A stretch of DNA of 9,437 bases from an uncultured Bacteroidota bacterium (GCA_903881065.1 CAIRRW010000111.1:1-9437), one strand, 5' to 3'; shown: positions 1 to 6,640, counted from the first letter of the stretch. Made by a program: numbers and translations. The notes: a model not told the origin generated them from the sequence alone.

Positions 1-87
1 AAAGAGGCTTTAACTCCCTCAAAAACCCTTCTTCCTTCTACTTATTTAGTTATAAGAAAAGAGGAGAAGGGCAAAATTGAAAACAAA
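1..87. other. Left-edge non-coding stretch
   Basis: No coding frame, RNA gene or promoter can be supported here. The stretch is purine-rich on the plus strand. The first nine bases (AAAGAGGCT) match the left arm of the nrdA terminator at 89-97, so the edge might clip a second terminator-like hairpin, but too little is present to say. The neighbouring gene lies outside the window. Confidence 0.5.
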
Positions 88-120
88 AAAAGAGGCTGTC
101 TTTTTGAGACAACCTCTTTT
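88..120 (-). terminator. Rho-independent terminator of the nrdBA operon
   Basis: The arms 88-100 and 108-120 pair over 13 positions around a 7-base loop. The only imperfect position (96/112) is a G-U wobble in the minus-strand RNA but an A-C mismatch in a plus-strand RNA, so the hairpin suits transcription from nrdA. On the minus strand the stem runs into a T-rich tract (TTTTTTTGTTT) at about 91-81. It lies 47 bases past the nrdA stop. The other side also carries TTTT, so some bidirectional use by a plus-strand gene left of the window is possible. Confidence 0.9.
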
Positions 121-167
121 ATTACTTTAGAAAATCGGAAATCAACAATCCGAAGTCCGCAATCAAA

Positions 168-2594
168 CTAACTTCCGCAAGCTTCGCAATCATCTTTATT
201 ATCTATCGAACAGGTAATTTGTGAAGCAATCTCCGCTTCCAATAATGCCTGACGTTCGGCAGCTAACTGTTGCTGGCGTTCAATTACCAATGTATCTTCA
301 TTGCCCAATACTTCCGGAACTTCTTTAGCAGCAGTAGTATCCACCGTAAATTTAATAGCATCAGCCGCAGCTTTTGTTCTTAAATAATACATTCCTGTTT
401 TCAATCCTGCTTTCCATCCGTAGAAATGCATCGAAGAAAGTTTCGCAAAGTTTGCATCCTGCACAAACAGGTTCATTGATTGCGACTGACAAATATATGC
501 ACCTCTGTCGGCAGCCATATTTATAATTACTTTCTGAGATATTTCCCAAACAGTTTTGTACAATGCCTTAATGTTTTCAGGTATTTCAGGTATGTTTTGT
601 ACCGAACCGTTGGCAATGATAATTTTGTTTTTCAAACCATCATTCCAGATGCCCAGCTTCACAAGGTCTTTCAGAAGATGTTTGTTAACGATAGCAAACT
701 CACCTGATAATACGCGGCGCGAATAAATGTTTGAAGTATATGGCTCAAAACATTCGTTATTGCCAAGTATCTGCGAAGTACTTGCTGTAGGCATCGGCGC
801 AAGCAATAAGCTGTTGCGCACCCCGTGTTTCTTCACTTCTTCTTTCAATACATCCCATTCCCAACGGTTGGAAGGTGTTACACCCCACATATCAAACTGG
901 AATATTCCTTTTGAAACCGGCGAACCTTCAAATGTTTCATAAGGTCCGTCCTGTATTGCAAGGTCTTTACTTGCCGTCATTGCAGCATAATAAATGGTTT
1001 CGTGAATCTCTTTATTCAATTTTATTGCCTCCGGCGAATCAAACGGAAAGCGCATCAATATAAAGGCATCAGCCAATCCCTGAACGCCAATACCAATAGG
1101 ACGATGACGCATGTTCGAGTTACGTGCTTCAGCTACCGGATAATAATTGCGGTCAATTATCTTATTCAAGTTTTTAGTAATCGCAATTGTTATTTCAAAT
1201 AACTTTTGATGATCGAACTTCCCGCCTTCTACAAATCGCGGCAAAGCAATGGAAGCAAGGTTACACACCGCTATTTCATCAGGCGCAGTATATTCCATAA
1301 TCTCGGTACATAAGTTCGACGACTTGATGGTTCCTAAATTCTGCTGATTGCTTTTTCCGTTGCACGCATCTTTATATAACATATACGGATTGCCTGTTTC
1401 AATTTGCGAATCGATAATGGCAGTCCACAATTCACGAGCTTTTATTGTTTTGCGGGCACGTCCTTCCTGTTCGTATTTAGTATAAAGTGCATCAAATTCG
1501 GCACCCCAACACTCTGCCAATCCCGGTGCTTCATTCGGACAGAACAGCGACCAATCTTCATTTGCTTCCACACGCTTCATAAATAAATCGGGTGTCCACA
1601 TGGCAGTAAACAAATCACGGGCACGTGCTTCTTCCTTGCCTGTATTCTTACGTAAATCAAGGAAATCAAAAATATCCGAATGCCAAGGTTCAATGTAAAT
1701 TGCAAACGAACCTTTGCGTTTTCCACCACCCTGATCTACGTAACGAGCAGTATCATTAAATACGCGCAACATTGGAATTATTCCATTTGATTGTCCATTT
1801 GTTCCTCCAATGTACGAACCTTTAGCACGCACATTATGTATGCTCAAGCCAATTCCGCCTGCACTCTGCGAAATTTTTGCACATGATTTCAAGGTGTCAT
1901 AAATTCCTTCGATGCTGTCTTCTTTCATTGTCAACAAAAAGCAAGACGACATCTGCGGTTTTGGCGTTCCTGCATTAAACAAGGTAGGAGTAGCATGGGT
2001 AAACCAACGCTCACTCATTAAATTATACGTTTCAATTGCCGATGCAATATCATCTTTATGGATACCAACAGCCACACGCATAATCATATGCTGAGGGCGT
2101 TCCGCCACTTTGCCGTCAAGTTTTAAAAGATAAGAGCGTTCCAGAGTTTTGAAACCGAAATAATCATATCCGAAATCTCTGTCGTAAATGATTGTAGAAT
2201 CAAGCTCCTGCGCATTCTTCTGTATAATTTCATACACATCATCAGCAATTAATGGAGCCTTTTTTCCTGTTTTAGGATTAACACAATTATACAAAGCTTC
2301 CATCGTTTTCGAAAACGATTTGCTAGTATTTTTGTGAAGGTTAGAAACTGCTATGCGGCTTGCCAATAGCGCATAGTCGGGGTGTTTTGTGGTTAATGAT
2401 GCAGCAGTTTCAGCAGCAAGATTATCAAGTTCCACTGTTGTTACTCCTTCGTAAATCCCTTCAATCACCTTCATGGCAACATTTATAGAATTTACATGCT
2501 GAGGATCTAATCCATAGCATAACTTTTGAATACGCGCAGTTACTTTATCAAACTTCACTGACTCACGATTACCGTCTCTTTTTATTACGTACAT
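168..2594 (-). CDS. nrdA: Class Ia ribonucleoside-diphosphate reductase, alpha (large) subunit
   Basis: This subunit reduces ribonucleoside diphosphates to deoxyribonucleotides in the cytoplasm, using a radical supplied by NrdB. The 808-residue product starts with an ATP-cone (about residues 1-92), so dATP feedback inhibition is expected. The active-site set is complete: C218 and C444 (redox pair), N427, C429 (thiyl radical) and E431 in SNLCTEI, and the radical-relay pair Y736-Y737 in GMYYLRT. The tail ends in a C803-x-x-C806 shuttle followed by GS. A Gln/Ala/Glu-rich stretch (about 751-794) precedes it and makes the C-terminal linker longer than that of human RRM1 as I recall it. From memory, long blocks match RRM1, including the same numbering for C218, C429 and C444. 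It lies 99 bases downstream of nrdB with no promoter recognised between them, so co-transcription is inferred. Confidence 0.98.
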   Translation of the reverse strand: MYVIKRDGNRESVKFDKVTARIQKLCYGLDPQHVNSINVAMKVIEGIYEGVTTVELDNLAAETAASLTTKHPDYALLASRIAVSNLHKNTSKSFSKTMEALYNCVNPKTGKKAPLIADDVYEIIQKNAQELDSTIIYDRDFGYDYFGFKTLERSYLLKLDGKVAERPQHMIMRVAVGIHKDDIASAIETYNLMSERWFTHATPTLFNAGTPKPQMSSCFLLTMKEDSIEGIYDTLKSCAKISQSAGGIGLSIHNVRAKGSYIGGTNGQSNGIIPMLRVFNDTARYVDQGGGKRKGSFAIYIEPWHSDIFDFLDLRKNTGKEEARARDLFTAMWTPDLFMKRVEANEDWSLFCPNEAPGLAECWGAEFDALYTKYEQEGRARKTIKARELWTAIIDSQIETGNPYMLYKDACNGKSNQQNLGTIKSSNLCTEIMEYTAPDEIAVCNLASIALPRFVEGGKFDHQKLFEITIAITKNLNKIIDRNYYPVAEARNSNMRHRPIGIGVQGLADAFILMRFPFDSPEAIKLNKEIHETIYYAAMTASKDLAIQDGPYETFEGSPVSKGIFQFDMWGVTPSNRWEWDVLKEEVKKHGVRNSLLLAPMPTASTSQILGNNECFEPYTSNIYSRRVLSGEFAIVNKHLLKDLVKLGIWNDGLKNKIIIANGSVQNIPEIPENIKALYKTVWEISQKVIINMAADRGAYICQSQSMNLFVQDANFAKLSSMHFYGWKAGLKTGMYYLRTKAAADAIKFTVDTTAAKEVPEVLGNEDTLVIERQQQLAAERQALLEAEIASQITCSIDNKDDCEACGS

Positions 2595-2654
2595 ATTCTT
2601 GGGGTGTTATTAATTATAAATGTTTTGTTAGTTGTTCTTGTTTTCTATTATAAG

Positions 2655-2695
2655 TCTCGATTCGTTAATTCGTATCTATTAGTTATCCGTACCTT
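2655..2695 (-). repeat. 41-base intergenic repeat, copy A
   Basis: Read on the minus strand, this element begins within the nrdB stop codon and runs into the nrdB-nrdA gap. It aligns without gaps to 6091-6131 (plus) at 34 of 41 positions. The most conserved half carries ACGAATT, one variable base, then ACGAATCGAGA. Both copies directly follow a stop codon and lie in the same orientation relative to transcription. Function is unknown; it resembles the short ACGAATT-rich spacers found in Bacteroidota genomes. Confidence 0.7.
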
Positions 2696-3662
2696 AAAAA
2701 TCTTCGTCAAGGCTAAAGATATTATCCTCTTTCTTCCCCATCACTCCTGATTTTTGGTATTCAGCTACACGCTTCTCAAAGAAATTAGTTTTCCCTTGCA
2801 ACGAAATAAGCTCCATAAAATCAAATGGATTTGTTGCATTATAAGCTTTCTCACAGCCCAATGCTACTAATAATCTATCAGCAACAAACTCAATATACTG
2901 ACACATTAATTTTGCATTCATCCCGATAAGGCTTACCGGCAGAGCATCCGACACAAATTCTTTTTCAATCTCCACTGCATTTGTAATAATTGCAGTTACT
3001 TTTTCCTTTGGTAATTGATTATCAAGTTGAGAATATAAAAGACATGCAAAGTCGCAGTGTAAACCTTCATCACGTGATATTAATTCGTTCGAGAACGTAA
3101 GTCCCGGCATTAGTCCACGTTTTTTCAACCAGAATATGGAACAGAAACTTCCGGAAAAGAAGATGCCCTCAACGGCAGCAAAGGCAATTAGTCTTTCCGC
3201 AAAAGTTCCGTTTCCTATCCATTTTAAAGCCCATTCGGCTTTCTTCCCAACACATGGCAACGTGTCAATAGAATGAAAAAGCATGTCCTTTTCTTTTGGG
3301 TCTTTAATATAAGAGTCTATTAATAAAGAATAGGTTTCCGAATGGATATTTTCCATCATTATCTGAAAACCATAGAAGCAACGTGCTTCAGGATACTGTA
3401 CTTCTTTCATAAAGTTTACAGCAAGGTTTTCATTTACTATTCCATCACTTGCCGCAAAAAATGCTAGCACATGTTTGATGAAATGTTTTTCATCATCATT
3501 TAATTTGTTTTCCCAATCATGTAAATCCGGATTCAAGTCAATTTCCTCAGCAGTCCAAAAACTGGCTTCTTCCTGCTTATACATTTCCCAAATATCATGA
3601 TGTTTGATTGGGAACAGAACAAAGCGGTCTTTATTCTCTTTTAATATTGATTCTTCTTTCAT
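2694..3662 (-). CDS. nrdB: Class Ia ribonucleoside-diphosphate reductase, beta (small) subunit
   Basis: This is the R2 subunit that builds and holds the diiron-tyrosyl radical cofactor and passes the radical to NrdA. All expected ligands are visible in the 322-residue protein: D73 (AASDGIVNENL), E104 and H107 (MENIHSE), E165 (AAVEGIFFSG), and E199 and H202 (RDEGLH). The radical tyrosine is Y111, seven residues after E104 as in mammalian R2. The tail ends FSLDEDF, close to the FTLDADF that docks mammalian R2 onto R1, so it should bind the neighbouring NrdA. The ATG at 3662 gives a usual-length protein that lacks the longer N-terminal extension of human RRM2. It is the first gene of the nrdBA pair, with a 407-base non-coding region upstream. 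Regulation is probably in that region, but no NrdR box was recognised. Confidence 0.98.
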   Translation of the reverse strand: MKEESILKENKDRFVLFPIKHHDIWEMYKQEEASFWTAEEIDLNPDLHDWENKLNDDEKHFIKHVLAFFAASDGIVNENLAVNFMKEVQYPEARCFYGFQIMMENIHSETYSLLIDSYIKDPKEKDMLFHSIDTLPCVGKKAEWALKWIGNGTFAERLIAFAAVEGIFFSGSFCSIFWLKKRGLMPGLTFSNELISRDEGLHCDFACLLYSQLDNQLPKEKVTAIITNAVEIEKEFVSDALPVSLIGMNAKLMCQYIEFVADRLLVALGCEKAYNATNPFDFMELISLQGKTNFFEKRVAEYQKSGVMGKKEDNIFSLDEDF

Positions 3663-3717
3663 TTATTATATCTTTTAGTAGTACAAATCTCTTTTAATTC
3701 CTTCGTTTTCTTGCTCT

Positions 3718-3745
3718 GATTTTTAAAAATTTGGGGCTAAAAATC
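3718..3745 (-). repeat. AT-rich inverted repeat in the nrdB leader
   Basis: The arms GATTTTTA (3718-3725) and TAAAAATC (3738-3745) are perfect 8-base complements around a 12-base loop. It would lie in the nrdB 5' untranslated RNA if transcription starts near 3805. The stem is weak because it is almost all A-U, so it may be chance. Confidence 0.3.
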
Positions 3746-3810
3746 CCTGAAAGCTTACCCGCTTTCTTTGCATATTTTAATAAAGTCTTGCTTAGTTAAT
3801 TTTAGGTGTA

Positions 3811-3841
3811 CAAATGTTCAGAAAAAAATTCCATGGGACAA
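3811..3841 (-). promoter_or_regulatory. Candidate nrdBA promoter
   Basis: On the minus strand TTG (3839-3841) is followed after 20 bases by AACATTTG (3811-3818), one mismatch from TAnnTTTG. The spacing suits Bacteroidota sigma-A promoters. It would give an untranslated leader of about 140 bases. A rival near-match, GAGATTTG at 3684-3691, lies only 21 bases before the nrdB start, at a spacing like other genes here, but has no obvious upstream element. Confidence 0.35.
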
Positions 3842-3868
3842 GCCAATAGAATTAACATTTTCCCGAAG

Positions 3869-3927
3869 TTATAAACATTGCCAATTAACATCAAAATGTT
3901 GATAAATCATCAATCTCCTTATAAACA
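3869..3927. promoter_or_regulatory. Cluster of DnaA-box-like sites upstream of nrdB
   Basis: TTATAAACA occurs at 3869-3877 and 3919-3927 in the same orientation, exactly 50 bases apart, and TTATCAACA lies between them on the other strand (3897-3905). Against the DnaA box TTATCCACA these have two, two and one mismatches. The middle site overlaps an inverted repeat, AACAT-CAAA-ATGTT (3887-3900). DnaA control of nrdAB is known in E. coli; here it is only a suggestion, because AT-rich DNA yields such matches by chance. Confidence 0.3.
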
Positions 3928-4004
3928 TGAGTTTAGATGCCTGAAGAAAAAAATCTGAAAAATTCCCTTAGAAATAGTTGCAGGAATCAGAAATAATCTC
4001 ATTA

Positions 4005-4022
4005 GAAAACATTGATGTTTTC
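4005..4022. promoter_or_regulatory. 18-base palindrome, possible operator
   Basis: GAAAACAT and ATGTTTTC are perfect 8-base arms around a central TG. The 2-base centre is too tight for a hairpin loop, which favours a binding site for a dimeric regulator. It lies between the end of DUF3109 and nrdB, about 340 bases before the nrdB start. The regulator is unknown. Confidence 0.35.
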
Positions 4023-4052
4023 ATCCTCCACCTCCTAAACATATAGTAAAAT

Positions 4053-4075
4053 AAGTAGTTCCGGAAGGACTACTT
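4053..4075 (-). terminator. Hairpin at the end of the DUF3109 gene, probable terminator
   Basis: AAGTAGT and ACTACTT (4053-4059 and 4069-4075) form a 7-base stem. In the minus-strand RNA the loop can add a CC/GG pair with a UUCC tetraloop. The stem includes the DUF3109 stop codon and is followed by TATTTTAC, a short T-rich run. The structure is modest but well placed. Confidence 0.5.
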
Positions 4076-4633
4076 CTTCATCTTATCGGCAAGTTCCAAT
4101 TGCTTGTACCAATCCTCTCCATATTTCCTGATTAAAGGTTCGCGCAGAAATTTATAAACCGGCACATCTAGTTTTGCTCCGAAAGTACATGCAGGTTTGC
4201 ATATCTCCCATTTATGATAATTCACCGCTTCGTAATCTTTATATTTAGTGATGCGCACAGGATACAAATGGCAGGAAATTGGTTTCTTCCAGGTAATCTT
4301 TCCTTCGTAATATGCCTTTTCAATGGCACATTTAGCAATACCTTCGTCAAAATAAGTGAATGCACAGTGTTTTCCTTTTACCAGCGGAGTAGTATAATCT
4401 CCATCATCATCAATCACAAAAACGCCTTGTTTTTCAATGGCTTTCAGCCCGTCCTTTGGCAGATAAGGTTTCACCTCATCCAGTATATCTTCCATTATTG
4501 CAATTTCATCCTGTTCCAGTGGTGCGCCCGAATCGCCTGCCACACAACATTCTCCTTTACAGGCATTAATGTCGCAGACAAATTTCTTTTCCAGTAAATG
4601 TTCCGAAACTATTGTATTATCTATTGCTATCAT
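4070..4633 (-). CDS. DUF3109 family cysteine-rich protein
   Basis: This 187-residue protein is recognised as the DUF3109 family, related to YkgJ-like cysteine-cluster (zinc/iron-chelating) proteins. Nine cysteines are present: C20, C25, C29 and C30 form a Cx4Cx3CC cluster near the N-terminus, with C90, C102, C121, C145 and C149 later, in GKHCAF, ISCHLYP and CKPAC contexts. Metal or Fe-S binding is therefore likely, but the biological role is unknown. No signal peptide is seen, so it should be cytoplasmic. The frame is open up to 4756, but the ATG at 4633 is chosen because the family starts MIAID as I recall, and because a TACCTTTG promoter element at 4659-4666 lies inside the longer version. 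It is transcribed divergently from the porin gene and is not obviously part of the nrd operon. Confidence 0.9.
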   Translation of the reverse strand: MIAIDNTIVSEHLLEKKFVCDINACKGECCVAGDSGAPLEQDEIAIMEDILDEVKPYLPKDGLKAIEKQGVFVIDDDGDYTTPLVKGKHCAFTYFDEGIAKCAIEKAYYEGKITWKKPISCHLYPVRITKYKDYEAVNYHKWEICKPACTFGAKLDVPVYKFLREPLIRKYGEDWYKQLELADKMKK

Positions 4634-4658
4634 TGTTGATATACTTGTTTTTGAGGCG

Positions 4659-4666
4659 CAAAGGTA
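4659..4666 (-). promoter_or_regulatory. -7 promoter element of the DUF3109 gene
   Basis: The minus strand reads TACCTTTG, an exact match to the Bacteroidota -7 consensus TAnnTTTG, 25 bases before the chosen ATG. No clear TTG -33 element was found at the usual distance. TTATCAACA (4678-4686, minus), a DnaA-box-like word, lies 11 bases further upstream. Confidence 0.65.
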
Positions 4667-4735
4667 TTCTTTTTTAATGTTGATAACCGAAAAATAACTT
4701 TCCAAACCCTTGTTAATTGCCCTTCCATTTCTTTC

Positions 4736-4743
4736 TACTTTTG
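4736..4743 (+). promoter_or_regulatory. -7 promoter element of the porin gene
   Basis: TACTTTTG matches TAnnTTTG exactly, with TTG words upstream at 4717-4719 (16-base gap) and 4710-4712 (23-base gap) as possible -33 elements. Only 19 bases separate it from the TTG start at 4763, so the untranslated leader would be very short. Confidence 0.65.
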
Positions 4744-4762
4744 TAAGCAAATACAAACCCCT

Positions 4763-6091
4763 TTGAAAAAATATTTATTAGTTATTAGTATTCTTTGTTC
4801 AGCTTTTTCAATAAAGGCAGATAATAAGAAAGATTCCATTGAAAAATGGAGTTATCATTTTCAGTTTACAACTGTGGAGCAGGGACATCCTGCATTCAAT
4901 GCCCCTTACACCGGACAAAATAGTTTGAGTAACGAGCAGGAATCTGCCCTTTCCGTTACATCCACTTTATTTTTAGGCCGCAAATTATGGAAAGGTGCAT
5001 CCTTTTATCTTAACCCTGAAATAGCGGGAGGCAAAGGCATCAGCGCAGCTTTGGGTGTTGCCGGTTTCCCAAATGGCGAATGTTTCCGTATCGGTGAAGC
5101 ATCTCCTGCAATATATATTGGGCGGGCATTACTGCGCCAGCACATTGCCATTGGCAACAGCGAAAAAGTTTCGCAGGAAGCAGATATCAATCAGCTTAGC
5201 GGCGAAAAAGTCCCTTCTTCCCGCATTACTATTACTGCAGGCAGGTTTTCCATTGCTGATATATTTGATTGTAATTCGTATAGTCACGACCCGAGAACAC
5301 AGTTTATGAACTGGTCGCTGATGAGCAACGGAGCCTGGGATTACCCTGCAAACACTCGCGGTTACACATATGGTATTGTTCTGGAATTGATAAAACCTAC
5401 CTGGGCAATTCGTATTTCCGAAATGATGGTTGGCACCACTGCCAATGGCGAAGTGATGGATGTAAACATCGGGCAGGCACGAGGCGAAACCATCGAACTC
5501 GAAAAGGATTTTAAGATGAAAGGCCATCCCGGAGCAATTCGGTTATTAGGCTTCCATAATTTATCTCGCGCAGCTAATTACGAAAACACAATCGCATTAT
5601 TTAAATCAGGTGTCGATACCTCTTTGAATGTAAATTCTCAAACAACGTATGGCGGATTGAAATATGGTGTCGGTATTAATTTTGAACAGGAACTTACCAA
5701 AAACATCGGTCTATTTGCCCGTGCCAGTTGGAACGACGGCAAAACAGCTACTTGGGCATTTACCGAAATTGACCAGTCAACAAGCATCGGACTTACAATT
5801 AAAGGGACAAAATGGAAACGCCCTGATGATATTATCGGCATTGCCGGCGTGATGAACGGCATCTCGAACGAGCATTGGGATTTCCTTTATACAGGAGGAT
5901 ATGGATTCATCATTGGTGATGGAAAACTGACGCATTACGGTGCCGAAACAATTTGCGAGGCATATTACAGCGTTCAACTTTTTAAGTCGTTTTGGCTCAC
6001 TGCCGATTATCAATATGTCCAGAATCCTGCCTATAATAGAGATAGAGGCCCCGTTAATATATGGGGAATCAGAGGGCATGTGGAGTTTTAG
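4763..6091 (+). CDS. OprB-like carbohydrate-selective porin family protein
   Basis: This is a 442-residue predicted outer-membrane beta-barrel. Residues 1-19 form a signal peptide (charged MKK, hydrophobic core, likely cleavage after SIKA). Family-like motifs follow: GHPAFNAPYTGQNSLS at 41-56, NPEIAGGKGIS near 84-94, GVAGFPNGE near 98-106, an AGRFSIADIFD segment, and NPAYNRDRGPVN near the end. It finishes with a terminal phenylalanine (HVEF), typical of barrel insertion by the BAM complex. The likely role is diffusion of sugars or other small solutes; the substrate cannot be read from sequence. The start is TTG: no in-frame ATG lies close upstream, and the signal peptide begins exactly there. 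It has its own promoter and lies head-to-head with DUF3109. The repeat at 6091-6131 begins at the last base of its stop codon. No sugar-uptake genes adjoin it. Confidence 0.85.
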   Translation: MKKYLLVISILCSAFSIKADNKKDSIEKWSYHFQFTTVEQGHPAFNAPYTGQNSLSNEQESALSVTSTLFLGRKLWKGASFYLNPEIAGGKGISAALGVAGFPNGECFRIGEASPAIYIGRALLRQHIAIGNSEKVSQEADINQLSGEKVPSSRITITAGRFSIADIFDCNSYSHDPRTQFMNWSLMSNGAWDYPANTRGYTYGIVLELIKPTWAIRISEMMVGTTANGEVMDVNIGQARGETIELEKDFKMKGHPGAIRLLGFHNLSRAANYENTIALFKSGVDTSLNVNSQTTYGGLKYGVGINFEQELTKNIGLFARASWNDGKTATWAFTEIDQSTSIGLTIKGTKWKRPDDIIGIAGVMNGISNEHWDFLYTGGYGFIIGDGKLTHYGAETICEAYYSVQLFKSFWLTADYQYVQNPAYNRDRGPVNIWGIRGHVEF

Positions 6092-6131
6092 AGGTAAGGA
6101 TAACCAATAATCACGAATTTACGAATCGAGA
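6091..6131 (+). repeat. 41-base intergenic repeat, copy B
   Basis: This copy aligns without gaps to 2655-2695 on the minus strand at 34 of 41 positions. It starts at the last base of the porin stop codon. GGATAAC (6098-6104) can pair with GTTATACC (6133-6140) through one bulged A, so this copy might form a long-loop stem in the porin mRNA; copy A supports that fold only weakly. Confidence 0.7.
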
Positions 6132-6198
6132 TGTTATACCAACTATTTACTTCTACTTCAATTTCATTATATTCATTCCCCAACAAAAGATTTTTACC

Positions 6199-6206
6199 TA
6201 CCTTTG
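6199..6206 (+). promoter_or_regulatory. -7 promoter element of the WG-repeat gene
   Basis: TACCTTTG matches TAnnTTTG exactly and lies 17 bases before the ATG at 6224. It sits inside the longer open frame that starts at 6131, which argues against that earlier start. No convincing -33 TTG was seen. Confidence 0.6.
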
Positions 6207-6223
6207 ATTCAATATTTCCTCCA

Positions 6224-6619
6224 ATGAAAACCATTTATCTAATACTAATTTTAGCATTTGCCTTTGATGCTAATAGTGCCTTTGCTCAAAAAAAGACAGA
6301 AAAATCTTCTAAATACGAAATACAGGGTCCATTTTGTAATGGGCGCGCCAAAGTATGTTCAGATCATAAATGGGGATACATCAAAAAAGACGGCAGTGTG
6401 GTGGTGAAACCCAAATATATTCAAGCCGAGAATTTTGATGAAGGATTGGCTCGGGTAAGAAGCGTTAAAGGCTGGGGATTGATTGATACCACAGGCAATG
6501 TAGTATTAATGACTGAATTTAACTATATCTCCGAATTTGTTGACGGCAAAGCTAAAGTAAGAATGATTACCGGTGAGGAAACCTACATCAATACCAAAGG
6601 ACAAAACATTGGAAGATAG
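6224..6619 (+). CDS. Small secreted WG-repeat protein
   Basis: This is a 131-residue protein with a signal peptide (residues 1-21, likely cleavage at AFA before QKK), so it is exported to the periplasm or beyond. The mature part carries WG (KWG) repeats: repeat 1 at about 37-65 (W50-G51, GYIKKDGSVVVKPKY), repeat 2 at about 70-98 (W84-G85, GLIDTTGNVVL), and a degenerate third at about 103-131 where the WG pair is replaced (GEETYINTKGQ). WG repeats form beta structures of poorly known function, often at the bacterial surface. The frame extends upstream to an ATG at 6131, but the signal peptide and the promoter at 6199 favour 6224. Its end converges with metF 46 bases away. It has fewer repeats than many family members. 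Function is unknown. Confidence 0.8.
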   Translation: MKTIYLILILAFAFDANSAFAQKKTEKSSKYEIQGPFCNGRAKVCSDHKWGYIKKDGSVVVKPKYIQAENFDEGLARVRSVKGWGLIDTTGNVVLMTEFNYISEFVDGKAKVRMITGEETYINTKGQNIGR

Positions 6620-6621
6620 TT

Positions 6622-6640
6622 ACTTTGCCTTAACCAAAGT
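6622..6640. terminator. Weak hairpin between convergent WG-repeat gene and metF
   Basis: ACTTTG (6622-6627) and CAAAGT (6635-6640) pair perfectly around a 7-base loop in the 46-base gap between convergent genes. The stem is short and neither side has a T tract, so termination is only a guess from position. Confidence 0.25.

Larger units (their letters stand above)
3663..4069. other. 407-base nrd upstream region between nrdB and DUF3109
   Basis: No gene of normal size fits. Read on the minus strand towards nrdB, the region holds an 18-base palindrome (4005-4022), DnaA-box-like sites around another inverted repeat (3869-3927), a near-consensus promoter (3811-3841) and an AT-rich inverted repeat (3718-3745). 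Two tiny frames each follow an SD-like purine run: 3968-4024 (18 codons, after AGGAGGTGGAGG) and 3869-3910 (13 codons, after AAGGAG). The word AACAT occurs five times forward and twice reversed between about 3850 and 4020. No B12 riboswitch motif and no RNA gene was recognised. Confidence 0.6.

Noticed and set aside
2595..2693. Separate promoter for nrdA in the nrdB-nrdA gap
   Set aside because: No TAnnTTTG match on the minus strand in the gap; shared transcription from upstream of nrdB is simpler.
3663..4069. B12 riboswitch or NrdR box upstream of nrdB
   Set aside because: Looked for the B12-box core (GCCACTG) and NrdR-like ACACTATAT motifs on both strands and found neither.
4214..4597. 127-codon plus-strand frame opposite DUF3109
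   Set aside because: It is antisense to a conserved cysteine-rich family protein and has no domain or promoter of its own.
4634..4756. N-terminal 41-codon extension of the DUF3109 frame starting with TTG at 4756
   Set aside because: It contains the promoter elements of both divergent genes and does not resemble the family's N-terminus; the ATG at 4633 fits better.
5129..5527. 132-codon minus-strand frame inside the porin gene
   Set aside because: It lies opposite a clearly coding, family-matching frame and shows no recognisable domain.
6131..6223. N-terminal 31-codon extension of the WG-repeat frame
   Set aside because: It would place the TACCTTTG element inside the coding region and bury the signal peptide; its ATG also overlaps the end of the 41-base repeat.
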